From the NCBI RefSeq assembly GCF_029504575.1, contig NZ_JAQFII010000001.1, positions 6,083,001-6,147,000 of the forward strand: a stretch of DNA of 64,000 bases, read 5' to 3'. Every line of letters starts with the position of its first letter. The first letter of the stretch is position 1. Source of the stretch: Streptomyces sp. SPB162. Its GTDB lineage: Bacteria > Actinomycetota > Actinomycetes > Streptomycetales > Streptomycetaceae. The position numbers and the translations under genes are program-made. Positions 52,507-60,749 of the stretch are shown here, piece after piece. The notes below the pieces were generated by a model. It saw only the letters and a program-made list of their open reading frames with translations. It was not told where the DNA came from and ran no database searches.

Positions 52507-53901
52507 ATGATTGACGAAGAGACCGGATATGCGGCGGTACGCGGCCGCGACGCCCGTTTCGACGGCGTCTTCTTCTTCGCGGTCGCGACGACCGGCATCT
52601 ACTGCCGTCCCAGCTGCCCGGCGGTGACGCCCAAACAGCGGAACGTCCGCTACTACCCCACGGCCGCCGCCGCCCAGAGCGGCGGCTTCCGCGCCTGCCG
52701 GCGCTGCCGCCCGGACGCCGTCCCCGGCTCCCCGGAGTGGAACGTCCGCGCCGACGTCGTGGGCCGCGCCATGCGGCTGATCGGCGACGGCGTGGTCGAC
52801 CGCGAAGGCGTGGCGGGCCTGGCCGGCCGGCTCGGCTACAGCTCCCGCCAGGTCCACCGCCAGCTCACCGCCGAGGTCGGCGCGGGCCCGGTGGCGCTGG
52901 CCCGCGCGCAGCGCGCCCTGGCAGCCAGGGTGCTGCTCCAGACCACCACCCTGTCCGTCACCGACACGGCGTTCGCCGCCGGCTTCGCCAGCGTCCGCCA
53001 GTTCAACGACACCATCCGCGAGATCTACGCCCGCACCCCGAGCGAGCTGCGTGCCACCGCGCGCGCCGGCACCACCGCCGCACGCGCTGCGGAGCCCGGC
53101 TCCGCGTCCGGAGTGCCCCTGCGGCTCGCCTACCGGGGGACCTACGACGCGGCGGGGGTCTTCGACTTCCTGCGCGCCGAGCTGGTGCCCGGCATCGAGG
53201 AGATCACCGGACCGCCCGCAGCCCGCACCTACCGGCGGACCCTGCGGCTGCCGCACGGCCCCGGCGTGGCCGAGGTCGACGAACGCCACCGGGACGGCTG
53301 GCTCGACTGCCGGCTCCGTCTCGCGGACCTGCGCGACCTGACCACCGCCGTCCAGCGGGTACGCCGGCTGTTCGACCTGGACGCCGACCCGTACGCCGTC
53401 GCGGACTCGCTGCGCGGCGACCCGCTCCTCGGCCCGCTGGTCGCCGCCCGTCCCGGGCTGCGCTCACCCGGGGCGGCCGACCCCGACGAGCTCGCCGTGC
53501 GCGCCGTACTCGCCGACCCGGCCGCGGCCGCGGAGCTCGTCGCGGCCTGCGGCGACCCGCTCCCCGCGTCCGACGGCGGACTCACCCACCTGTTCCCCGA
53601 ACCCGCCCGCATCGACCACCCCGCGCTGCGCCCGCTGACCGCGGCCCTCACCGCCGGCACCCTGCGCCTCGACCCGGGCGCCGACCGCGACGAGGCGGGT
53701 CGCGCGCTGTCGGCCCTGCCGGGCATCGACGCCTGGACGGCCGGATACATCCGGCTCCGCGCCCTCGGCGACCCCGACGTCGCCCTCCCCAACGAACCCC
53801 CGCTCAGCGACGCCTGGCGCCCGTGGCGGAGCTATGCCCTGCACCACCTCTGGGCCGCGGGCCACCGCGCCCGCCCCCGACTGGAGTTGACGACCACATG
53901 A
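52507..53901 (+). CDS. Ada-AlkA fusion protein with degenerate glycosylase domain
   Basis: This 464-residue protein combines an Ada metal/methyl-acceptor domain (C33, C37, C64, C67 all present), an AraC-type helix-turn-helix (about 80-175) and an AlkA-like region. The AlkA N-terminal part (about 205-300) is normal. The HhH-GPD part is eroded: the GQQVS-type segment after VRAVL is gone, and the hairpin ends LPGIDAWTAGYIRLRALGDPDVALPNEPP instead of LPTD. The catalytic Asp is therefore missing and about 20 residues are lost before WRPWRSYAL. It likely still senses and activates, but may not excise bases. It overlaps ogt by four bases. Confidence 0.9.
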   Translation: MIDEETGYAAVRGRDARFDGVFFFAVATTGIYCRPSCPAVTPKQRNVRYYPTAAAAQSGGFRACRRCRPDAVPGSPEWNVRADVVGRAMRLIGDGVVDREGVAGLAGRLGYSSRQVHRQLTAEVGAGPVALARAQRALAARVLLQTTTLSVTDTAFAAGFASVRQFNDTIREIYARTPSELRATARAGTTAARAAEPGSASGVPLRLAYRGTYDAAGVFDFLRAELVPGIEEITGPPAARTYRRTLRLPHGPGVAEVDERHRDGWLDCRLRLADLRDLTTAVQRVRRLFDLDADPYAVADSLRGDPLLGPLVAARPGLRSPGAADPDELAVRAVLADPAAAAELVAACGDPLPASDGGLTHLFPEPARIDHPALRPLTAALTAGTLRLDPGADRDEAGRALSALPGIDAWTAGYIRLRALGDPDVALPNEPPLSDAWRPWRSYALHHLWAAGHRARPRLELTTT

Positions 53902-54440
53902 GCACGCCAGCAGCCCCCGCCGCCCCCGTGACCGTAGCGCCCCGGGTGACCCCCGACGGCGGCCAGACGACCCTCTACACCACCGTCGACAGCCCCGTCG
54001 GAGAGCTGCTGCTCACCGGCGACGGCACCGCGCTCACCTCGCTCTCCGTCCCCGGCCAGCGTGGTGGCGCAACGGTCCTGCCCGGCTGGCGCCGCGAGCC
54101 CGCGGCGTTCGCCGAGGCCGAGCGTCAGCTCAAGGAGTACTTCGCGGGCGAACGCCGCACGTTCGACCTGCCGCTCGCGCCCGTGGGGTCCGCCTTCCGG
54201 CAGCGGGTGTGGAACGCCCTCGACGACGTTCCGTACGGCGCGACCGTCAGCTACCGGGGGCTCGCCGAAGCCGCCGGATCGCCCGGTGCGGTCCGCGCGA
54301 TCGGCGGCGCGGTCGGATCCAACCCGCTGCTCGTCATCCGTCCCTGCCACCGCGTGATCGGCGCGGACGGCAGCCTCACCGGCTACTCCGGCGGCCTGGA
54401 ACGCAAGCGGACGCTACTCACCCTGGAGGGCGTCCTCTGA
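53898..54440 (+). CDS. ogt: Methylated-DNA--protein-cysteine methyltransferase
   Basis: This 180-residue suicide enzyme takes methyl groups from O6-methylguanine. The acceptor Cys is in IRPCHRVIGADG, and the DNA-binding helix-turn-helix is VPYGATVSYRGLAEAAGSPGAVRA. The N-terminal domain is shorter than that of human MGMT. Its ATG overlaps the Ada-AlkA stop, so both are made together as a repair operon. The 3' end overlaps the convergent oxidoreductase gene by 27 bases. Confidence 0.95.
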   Translation: MSTPAAPAAPVTVAPRVTPDGGQTTLYTTVDSPVGELLLTGDGTALTSLSVPGQRGGATVLPGWRREPAAFAEAERQLKEYFAGERRTFDLPLAPVGSAFRQRVWNALDDVPYGATVSYRGLAEAAGSPGAVRAIGGAVGSNPLLVIRPCHRVIGADGSLTGYSGGLERKRTLLTLEGVL

Positions 54441-54836
54441 CACCGTCCGCCCGTGCATTCCGGCCTCGCCGCCCTCGATGCCCCAGGCGATCACCCGGCG
54501 CGGCCGGATCCGGATCACCTCCGGGCTGAGGTACGCCCCCAGGTCGTGCGGACCGACGACCTGTTCCGCCGTACCCCGGATCTCGATGCCGCGCACCACC
54601 CACGGCTTCCGGCTCACGACATCGTCGACGATCAGCGAGACCCGCGGATTGCCGGCGATGTTCCGCCACTTCTTCGTCGTTCCCAACCTGAATCCGCCGA
54701 TGTCGATCAGACCGTCCTCACGCACCACGAACCCCACCGCGTTCGCCTGCGGCTGCCCCTTCGGATCCACGGTCGCCAGCCGGCCCAGCTGCTGCCCGTC
54801 CAGATACGCCCGCTCGCCCGCACTGAAAATCGTCAT
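54414..54836 (-). CDS. PPOX-class flavin/F420-binding oxidoreductase
   Basis: This 140-residue split-barrel protein has LGRLATVDPKGQPQANAVGF, which fits the class that binds F420 or FMN, and the RNIAGNPRVSLIVDD segment near the middle. It begins MTIFSAGERAYLDGQQLG, typical of the F420-type group. It probably reduces a small molecule; the substrate is unknown. The ATG has no strong ribosome site. The 30-base repeat array lies just upstream on the chromosome. Confidence 0.85.
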   Translation of the reverse strand: MTIFSAGERAYLDGQQLGRLATVDPKGQPQANAVGFVVREDGLIDIGGFRLGTTKKWRNIAGNPRVSLIVDDVVSRKPWVVRGIEIRGTAEQVVGPHDLGAYLSPEVIRIRPRRVIAWGIEGGEAGMHGRTVSEDALQGE

Positions 54837-54890
54837 AGGGCCAGCCTCACACCGGGACGGGTGCGGGGCATCGGCTCATCGACCTACGCC

Positions 54891-55010
54891 GCTGGACCCG
54901 GACCCGTGAAACCCGACCCCGCTGGACCCGGACCCGTCAGACCCGACCCCGTTGGACCCGGACCCGTCAGACCCGACCCCGCTGAGCCCGGACCTGTCAG
55001 ACCCCGGGCG
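54891..55010. repeat. Four tandem copies of a 30-base unit
   Basis: The unit, about GCTGGACCCGGACCCGTCAG plus ACCCGACCCC, occurs at 54891, 54921, 54951 and 54981. The first three copies differ by only a few bases; the last is diverged. The array ends exactly at the stop codon of the DUF456 gene. Confidence 0.95.
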
Positions 55011-55493
55011 TCAGCCGAGGACGACCGCGCCGAGCCACGCGCCCGCCACCAGGAGGCAGGCGAAGAGCTCGGCGAGGACGGAGCGGCCGACGGCGCGCAT
55101 CGCGGTGCGGGTGGCGGTCCAGGCGCCGCCGTGGGTGCCGAGCCGGACGCGTTCCACGCCGTAGATGTACGCCACGAAGCCGATCGGCGCGCCGATGACC
55201 GGGAGGACGAAGAAGCCGAGGACGGCGCAGGAACCGGCGGCGAAGAGGTTGCGCCAGGTGAGTTCCGAGTCGCGGATGCGGCGGGCCGGCAGCAGCCACT
55301 GGACCACCTGGTTGAGCGCGAGCAGCCCGGTCGCCGTGGCGAGGACCCCCCAGGTCAGCGGGGTGTGCAGATTGGTCGCCCACCACAGGACGGCGCCCCA
55401 GCACAGCAGCGACCCGGGCACGCCGGGGACCAGCACGCCGAACAGGCCGAGCAGCATCACGACGCCGATCAGGCACAGCTGTGGGGTCCCCAT
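55011..55493 (-). CDS. DUF456 family small membrane protein
   Basis: This 160-residue membrane protein has about four hydrophobic segments with the family marks LVPGVPGSLLCWGAV, the RRIRDSELTWRN loop, and a C-terminal GPIGFVAYIYGVER-like part (here GAPIGFVAYIYGVERVR). The function of DUF456 is unknown. The ATG is at 55493; it is transcribed with the same orientation as the TrmB/LuxR-like gene, 54 bases downstream of it. Confidence 0.87.
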   Translation of the reverse strand: MGTPQLCLIGVVMLLGLFGVLVPGVPGSLLCWGAVLWWATNLHTPLTWGVLATATGLLALNQVVQWLLPARRIRDSELTWRNLFAAGSCAVLGFFVLPVIGAPIGFVAYIYGVERVRLGTHGGAWTATRTAMRAVGRSVLAELFACLLVAGAWLGAVVLG

Positions 55494-55547
55494 GGGCTCA
55501 CCCTGCCGGATGGACGCCCCGCACGCCTGCGGATATCGGCCGGCAGG

Positions 55548-56531
55548 TCAGCCGTGCCGGGCGATCCAGCCACGCTCGTAGGCGTGCCAGCCGAGCTGGA
55601 GCCGGGTGGTCACCCCGGCGATCTCCATGAGGTGCTTGACCCGGCGCTGCACGGTGCGCAGCCCGAGATCGAGCTGCTTGGCGACGCTGGCGTCGGTGAG
55701 CCCGGCGAGGAGCAGCGAGAGGATCTGCAGATCGACGAAGTCGGGCGCGTCCAGTGGCACCTCGTCGACGCCGAGGCCGTTCAGGCGCAGGGGCATCGCG
55801 GTACGCCACACCCCCTCGAAGAGCCCCATCAGGGATTCGAGCAGGCCACTGGCGTGCACGACCAGCGCGGCGGGCTGTCCGGTGCGGCGGGTCAGCGGCA
55901 CCATGGCCATCGACCCGTCGGCCACCACCAGCTTCGTCGGGACCCGGTCGATCACCCGCACCTGCTCGTCGCGGTTCATCGCGGCGGAGAGCTCCGTGAT
56001 GCCGTTCGTGCTGGTGAGGATCTCGCGTTCGATCACCACCCGGTAGGCGACGCCGCGCTCGGCGGCCTGCTCCTCGGCGCTGTTGTCCATGCCGGTTACG
56101 GCCACGGGGGTACCGGTGACGAGGGCGCAGACCTCCTTCTCCGCGCCGAGCTGCAACTGCAGGAAGCGTTGGGCGACGGCGCTCGCGCCCGTCACCACCT
56201 CCAGCAGGTCGTGGACGGCCGGTTCGGTCGCCTCGGCCCGGAACTCCGAGGCGAGCACGGCGGCCGCGAGTTCCGCCTGTTCGAGTTCGTGCCGCTGCTG
56301 CGTGAGCAGCGCGGCCAGCGCGACGCCGGGCGGCGCGGCCACCCAGCGGCCCGGCCGGGCCGAGGACTGGGCCACCAGCCCGTGCCCCTCCAGCCGCCGC
56401 AAGGTGCGTGCCGCCTCCTCCTCGGACCTGCCGAGGCGCTGCGCGAGATCGGATATCTCGGCGGCGCCGAGACCGATCAAGGCGCGGTAGGCGGACTCCT
56501 GGACGTCGTCCAGTCCTATGGCACCGAGCAC
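55548..56531 (-). CDS. TrmB/LuxR-like transcriptional regulator
   Basis: This 327-residue protein has a TrmB-type winged helix at the start (LIGLGAAEISDLAQRLGRSEEEAARTLRRLEGHGLV) and a LuxR-like helix-turn-helix at the end (LTDASVAKQLDLGLRTVQRRVKHLMEIAG), with a phospholipase-D-like sensor region between. This double-headed layout is common in Streptomyces. The GTG at 56531 has GGGGAGGGGG upstream and is preferred to a start at 56588. It diverges from the PP2C-like gene. Effector and targets are unknown. Confidence 0.87.
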   Translation of the reverse strand: MLGAIGLDDVQESAYRALIGLGAAEISDLAQRLGRSEEEAARTLRRLEGHGLVAQSSARPGRWVAAPPGVALAALLTQQRHELEQAELAAAVLASEFRAEATEPAVHDLLEVVTGASAVAQRFLQLQLGAEKEVCALVTGTPVAVTGMDNSAEEQAAERGVAYRVVIEREILTSTNGITELSAAMNRDEQVRVIDRVPTKLVVADGSMAMVPLTRRTGQPAALVVHASGLLESLMGLFEGVWRTAMPLRLNGLGVDEVPLDAPDFVDLQILSLLLAGLTDASVAKQLDLGLRTVQRRVKHLMEIAGVTTRLQLGWHAYERGWIARHG

Positions 56532-56772
56532 GGCGCCCCCTCCCCAAGGTGGCGGGAATGAGCCACGGCGGTTTCCCGCCGCGGACATCTTCCCTGCTCA
56601 CCCCCCTGTTCTGCCAGTGTGGCGGCGATGCGGGCATGACTTGGCACGAGTTGGGTCGTTTCGCACGAGCGCCGTCGGCCGACCCAACCGTGGGGGGAGG
56701 GCCGGCCGACGGGCCCGCGTCAGGTATGCGATCCACCGTTTCCAACGGCCTCTCGCGGTGGACAATAAGGGC

Positions 56773-58164
56773 ATGAGCCAGCAGGGGGAGACGCACCCTC
56801 GTCACGAGGACGAGTGGTGGCGCCAGTTGTACGGGAGCCCGGAGCCGGGCGAACCCCAAGCGTCGGCCGAAACGGTCGACGACCATTACGCCTCGGTCCT
56901 GTCCGCCGTCGGCACCCCGGACGAACCACCTGTTCGGGACGAACCACCTGTTCGAGCGGAACCGCCCGCCGACGCGGTGCCGCCCGCTCGCGAGCCGTAC
57001 GACCAGGAGACGGACGCGTACGACGACCCCGGCAGGCCGGACACCATCCGGCTCCGCCGCGCGGCCCCGGAGGGCGGGCGGCCGGGCGGCGGGGTGGTTC
57101 CCGCCGCGGGCGAGGCGTGGGGGCAGCAGGCGTACCGGCCGGCGCAACCGGCTTCGCCGAACCCGCCGGAGCCCGTCGTCCCGCCGCCGGGGAACCGGAC
57201 CGGGACGCGCGCGCCGACCGCCTTCGGCGAGGGCCCGGTGACGTGGAGCGACCCGGATCCCGGCCCCGCCCCTGACCTGCCGCCCGGCTGGGCGCCGGCG
57301 GAGCCGCCCGTCGAGACGGCGCCGCCGTTCGTCGGCGACCGCCCGCCCACGTACGCGGCGGAACCGACGGCCTGGCCGGTGGCGCACCCGGACGAGCTCG
57401 ACAGCCTCGTACCCGACACCGTGCTCGACGGGGCGCAGTACGGCGTCCTGACGCTGCGGACCGCCTCCGTGCGCGGCGACTCCGCGCGGTACCGGGGCCA
57501 GCCCCGGCGGGACGCGATCCTGACGGCGCGTTTCGGTGCCGGTGACGACGGCCTCCTGCTGCTGGCGGTCGCCAGCGGAGTACGGGCCTCCGACGACGCC
57601 CCCCGGGCCGCGCAGGACGCCTGCCGGTGGATCGCGGGCGCGGTCGGCCGGAGCCGGCAGCGGCTGTCCGAGGACATCCGCGCCGCCCGCCGCGGCTCGC
57701 TCAAGTCGGGACTGCACCGGCTCACCGACCGCTGCTACGGGCGGCTGCGGGCCAGGGGCGAGGACCTCGGCCTCGAGGAGGGCGAGTACACGGCCTCGCT
57801 GCGCTGCCTGCTGCTGCCGGTGGACCCGTCCTGCCGCATCCGGCTGTTCTTCGGCGTCGGGGACGGCGGGCTGTTCCGCATCCGCGACGGCAGCTGGCAG
57901 GACCTGGACCCGGTGGGCAAGGAGGCGGAGCCCGGGGAGCGCTTCCGGTTCCGCGCCTCGGTCGCGCACCCCGGCGACGCGCTGCTGCTGTGCAGCGGCG
58001 GCCTCGCCGAGCCGCTGCGCGGCGAGCCGGCCCTCGCCGCCCGCCTGGCCCACCAATGGGGCAACGGCCACCCCCCAGGCCTCACCGCCTTCCTCGCCGA
58101 GGCCCAGACCCGCGTCAAGGGCTACGCGGACGACCGCACGGCGGTGGGCGTCTGGGAGGCGTAG
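56773..58164 (+). CDS. PP2C-like protein, probable pseudophosphatase
   Basis: This 463-residue protein has a 230-residue Pro/Ala-rich N-terminal region (including two DEPPVR repeats) and a C-terminal PP2C-like domain (about 235-460). Metal-site pieces are visible as FFGVGDGGLFR and DDRTAVGVW. The first Asp-Gly motif, normally ADG, reads AVASGV with Ser at residue 268, and the NED box is PRRDA. Loss of these Asp residues suggests a scaffold or binding protein instead of an active phosphatase. The ATG at 56773 has AAGGG nearby. Confidence 0.8.
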   Translation: MSQQGETHPRHEDEWWRQLYGSPEPGEPQASAETVDDHYASVLSAVGTPDEPPVRDEPPVRAEPPADAVPPAREPYDQETDAYDDPGRPDTIRLRRAAPEGGRPGGGVVPAAGEAWGQQAYRPAQPASPNPPEPVVPPPGNRTGTRAPTAFGEGPVTWSDPDPGPAPDLPPGWAPAEPPVETAPPFVGDRPPTYAAEPTAWPVAHPDELDSLVPDTVLDGAQYGVLTLRTASVRGDSARYRGQPRRDAILTARFGAGDDGLLLLAVASGVRASDDAPRAAQDACRWIAGAVGRSRQRLSEDIRAARRGSLKSGLHRLTDRCYGRLRARGEDLGLEEGEYTASLRCLLLPVDPSCRIRLFFGVGDGGLFRIRDGSWQDLDPVGKEAEPGERFRFRASVAHPGDALLLCSGGLAEPLRGEPALAARLAHQWGNGHPPGLTAFLAEAQTRVKGYADDRTAVGVWEA

Positions 58165-58348
58165 TGCCCTGCCGCCGGCCGGAGGGATCCCCGCTACCGC
58201 GAGGGAGGCGCCCCCGGCGGTCCCGCCGCAGGCTCGCGGCGTGGCGGTGCGGTCGCCGAGGCCCGCGCCGTAGGCGCACAAGTGGCGGGGGCGCGCCTCG
58301 CGTGGGGAGATGGGGGCAAGTCCCCGCGACGAGCGATTGGTGCGCCCG

Positions 58349-60091
58349 ATGGCGAAGCAGACCGTGGCCGAGCAGTTCGTCGACATCCTCGTGCGCGCCG
58401 GGGTGGCGCGCATGTACGGGGTGGTCGGCGACAGCCTCAACCCCGTCGTCGACGCGATCCGGCGCAACGCGGCCATCGAATGGGTGCACGTGCGCCACGA
58501 GGAGGTGGCGGCCTTCGCGGCGGGCGCCGAGGCGCAGATCTCCGGGAAGCTGACGGCCTGCGCCGGTTCCTGCGGCCCCGGCAACGTCCACCTGCTCAAC
58601 GGACTGTTCGACGCGCACCGCTCCATGGCCCCGGTGCTGGCGCTGGCCGCGCAGATCCCCAGCAGCGAGATCGGCACCGGCTACTTCCAGGAGACCCACC
58701 CGGACCAGATGTTCAAGGAGTGCAGCCACTACAGCGAGCTGATCTCCAACCCGGAGCAGATGCCCCGCGTGCTGCAGACCGCGATCCAGCACGCCATCGG
58801 CCGCGGCGGCGTCTCCGTCATCAGCCTCCCCGGCGACATCGCGGCGCAGCCCGCCCCGCAGCGCAGCATCGAGCACGCGCTCGTCACTCGCAGGCCCTCC
58901 GTCCGGCCCGGTGACGCCGAGCTCGACGCGCTCGCCCGGATGGTGGACGCCGCGGACAAGGTGACGCTGTTCTGCGGCAGCGGCACCGCCGGCGCGCACG
59001 ACGAGGTGATGGCCTTCGCCGAACGGGTGAAGGCCCCCGTGGGCCACGCGCTGCGCGGCAAGGAGTGGATCCAGTTCGACAACCCGTACGACGTCGGCAT
59101 GAGCGGCCTGCTCGGCTACGGTGCCGCCTACGAGGCGATGCACGAGTGCGACCTGCTGATCCTGCTGGGCACCGACTTCCCGTACAACGCCTTCCTGCCC
59201 GACGACGTGAAGATCGTGCAGGTGGACGTCCGCCCCGAGCACCTCGGCCGGCGCTCCAAGCTGGACCTGGCGGTGTGGGGCGACGTGCGCGAGACCCTGC
59301 GCTGCCTGACGCCCATGGTGCAGGTCAAGACGCGGCGCAAGTTCCTCGACCGGATGCTGAAGAAGCACAGCGACGCGCTGGAAGGCGTCGTCAAGGCGTA
59401 CGCCCGCAAGGTCGAGAAGCATGTCCCGATCCATCCCGAGTACGTGGCCTCGGTCCTGGACGAAGAAGCAGCCGCCGACGCGGTCTTCACCGTCGACACC
59501 GGCATGTGCAACGTCTGGGCGGCCCGCTATCTCACCCCCAACGGCAAGCGCCGGGTGATCGGTTCGTTCACCCACGGCTCGATGGCCAACGCGATGCCGC
59601 AGGCGATCGGCGCGCAGTTCCTGGACCGCCGCCGGCAGGTCGTCGCGCTGTCCGGCGACGGCGGGTTCGCGATGCTGATGGGCGATTTCCTGACCCTGGT
59701 GCAGCATGATCTGCCGGTGAAGATCGTGCTGTTCAACAACTCCTCGCTCGGCATGGTCGAGTTGGAGATGCTGGTGGCGGGCCTGCCGGCCTCCGGAACG
59801 TCCAACCACAACCCGGACTTCGCGGCGGTGGCGCGGGCCTGTGGGGCCTACGGCGTCCGGGTGGAGAAGCCGAAGGAGCTGCGGGACGCGCTGCGCGGCG
59901 CGTTCAAGCACAAGGGGCCGGCGCTGGTGGACGTGGTCACCGACCCGAACGCGCTGTCCATCCCGCCGAAGATCACCGGCGAGCAGATCGGCGGCTTCGC
60001 GCTGTCGATGAGCAAGACCGTGCTCGACGGCGGGGTCGGCAGAATGCTGCAGATGGCCCGCTCCAACCTGCGCAACGTACCCAGGCCGTAA
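58349..60091 (+). CDS. poxB: Pyruvate:quinone oxidoreductase / thiamine-diphosphate enzyme
   Basis: This 580-residue enzyme oxidises pyruvate to acetate and CO2, passing electrons to quinone. The substrate/TPP activating Glu is in HVRHEEVAAFAAGA, GSCGPGNVHLLNGLFDA is the family GPG loop, and the TPP motif is GDGGFAML to LFNNS. The C-terminal end ISFALSMSKTVL-like (GFALSMSKTVLDGGVGRML) parallels the amphipathic membrane-anchoring helix of E. coli PoxB. The ATG at 58349 is used; the frame extends 13 codons upstream. It has no operon partners. Confidence 0.93.
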   Translation: MAKQTVAEQFVDILVRAGVARMYGVVGDSLNPVVDAIRRNAAIEWVHVRHEEVAAFAAGAEAQISGKLTACAGSCGPGNVHLLNGLFDAHRSMAPVLALAAQIPSSEIGTGYFQETHPDQMFKECSHYSELISNPEQMPRVLQTAIQHAIGRGGVSVISLPGDIAAQPAPQRSIEHALVTRRPSVRPGDAELDALARMVDAADKVTLFCGSGTAGAHDEVMAFAERVKAPVGHALRGKEWIQFDNPYDVGMSGLLGYGAAYEAMHECDLLILLGTDFPYNAFLPDDVKIVQVDVRPEHLGRRSKLDLAVWGDVRETLRCLTPMVQVKTRRKFLDRMLKKHSDALEGVVKAYARKVEKHVPIHPEYVASVLDEEAAADAVFTVDTGMCNVWAARYLTPNGKRRVIGSFTHGSMANAMPQAIGAQFLDRRRQVVALSGDGGFAMLMGDFLTLVQHDLPVKIVLFNNSSLGMVELEMLVAGLPASGTSNHNPDFAAVARACGAYGVRVEKPKELRDALRGAFKHKGPALVDVVTDPNALSIPPKITGEQIGGFALSMSKTVLDGGVGRMLQMARSNLRNVPRP

Positions 60092-60154
60092 TCTCCGCCG
60101 CGGCCCTGTTCCCCGCCGCCGGCTCTCCCTGGTCCATGACTGGACGGGCCCGGG

Positions 60155-60673
60155 GTGGGCATGCATCCCGACAGGGTGTTCGACGGGGACGAGGGCGGCG
60201 GCCGGAGCGGAGTGATGGAGCGTCAGCCGAAGGAAGACAGCGCACCGCGGCAGAACAGCCGCGGATCACCAGGCATCATCGAGGCGCGGGAGTTGCGGCA
60301 CGACCTGCGCCGCGCGGATCTGTCGGCGATAGCCGAGACGCGCAGAATGCTGCGCGAGCAGTTGCGGCGCTGGGGTGTACCAGGACTGGTCGATATCGCC
60401 GAACTGCTGACCAGTGAACTCGTCACCAACGCGCTGCAGCACACCGACGAGGGGGCGGTATTCACGGCCACCCTCTCCGACGGACCGGTGCACCGGTTGC
60501 GCGTCGAGGTGCACGACCACGCGGGCAGGCGCCCCCGGCTGCACACGGCGAGCGAGAACGCCACGTCGGGCCGCGGGCTGCTGCTCGTGCAGGCGCTCGC
60601 CGATGCCTGGGGCGTGCGCTCACAGGGCACCGGGAAGGTCGTCTGGTTCGAGCTGGACGTCGAGACCGCCTGA
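60155..60673 (+). CDS. RsbW-like ATP-binding protein (anti-sigma factor kinase family)
   Basis: This 172-residue protein is a single GHKL ATPase domain. The N-box is ELLTSELVTNALQH, the G1 box is VEVHDHAGRRP with Asp, and the G2 box is SGRGLLLVQALADAWG, as in Streptomyces serine-kinase anti-sigma proteins. The first 45 residues are unstructured. The GTG at 60155 or an ATG at 60215 could be the start; GGAG sites are near both. A partner anti-anti-sigma factor or sigma factor is not adjacent. Pentanucleotide repeats begin directly at its stop. Confidence 0.87.
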   Translation: MGMHPDRVFDGDEGGGRSGVMERQPKEDSAPRQNSRGSPGIIEARELRHDLRRADLSAIAETRRMLREQLRRWGVPGLVDIAELLTSELVTNALQHTDEGAVFTATLSDGPVHRLRVEVHDHAGRRPRLHTASENATSGRGLLLVQALADAWGVRSQGTGKVVWFELDVETA

Positions 60674-60736
60674 CCCTGCCCTGCCCCGCCCCGCCCCGCC
60701 CTGCTCGATTCGATTCGTCGACTCGACTCGACTCGA
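60674..60736. repeat. Pentanucleotide repeat tract after the RsbW-like gene
   Basis: Six units of CCCYG (60674-60703) are followed by about seven units of YTCGA or TCGA (60704-60736). The tract begins at the base after the TGA stop and lies between two convergent genes. Confidence 0.9.
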
Positions 60737-60749
60737 TCCGGCGCGGCGT

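Noticed and set aside
55498-58677. Open frame of over 1000 codons on the minus strand across the DUF456 boundary, regulator and PP2C genes
   Set aside because: It is the Arg/Ala/Gly-rich shadow of genes on other frames, caused by high GC; it has no motif and conflicts with well-supported genes.
58115-60166. Minus-strand open frame of 683 codons opposite poxB
   Set aside because: Antisense shadow of a clear TPP enzyme; composition is typical for GC-rich antisense frames.
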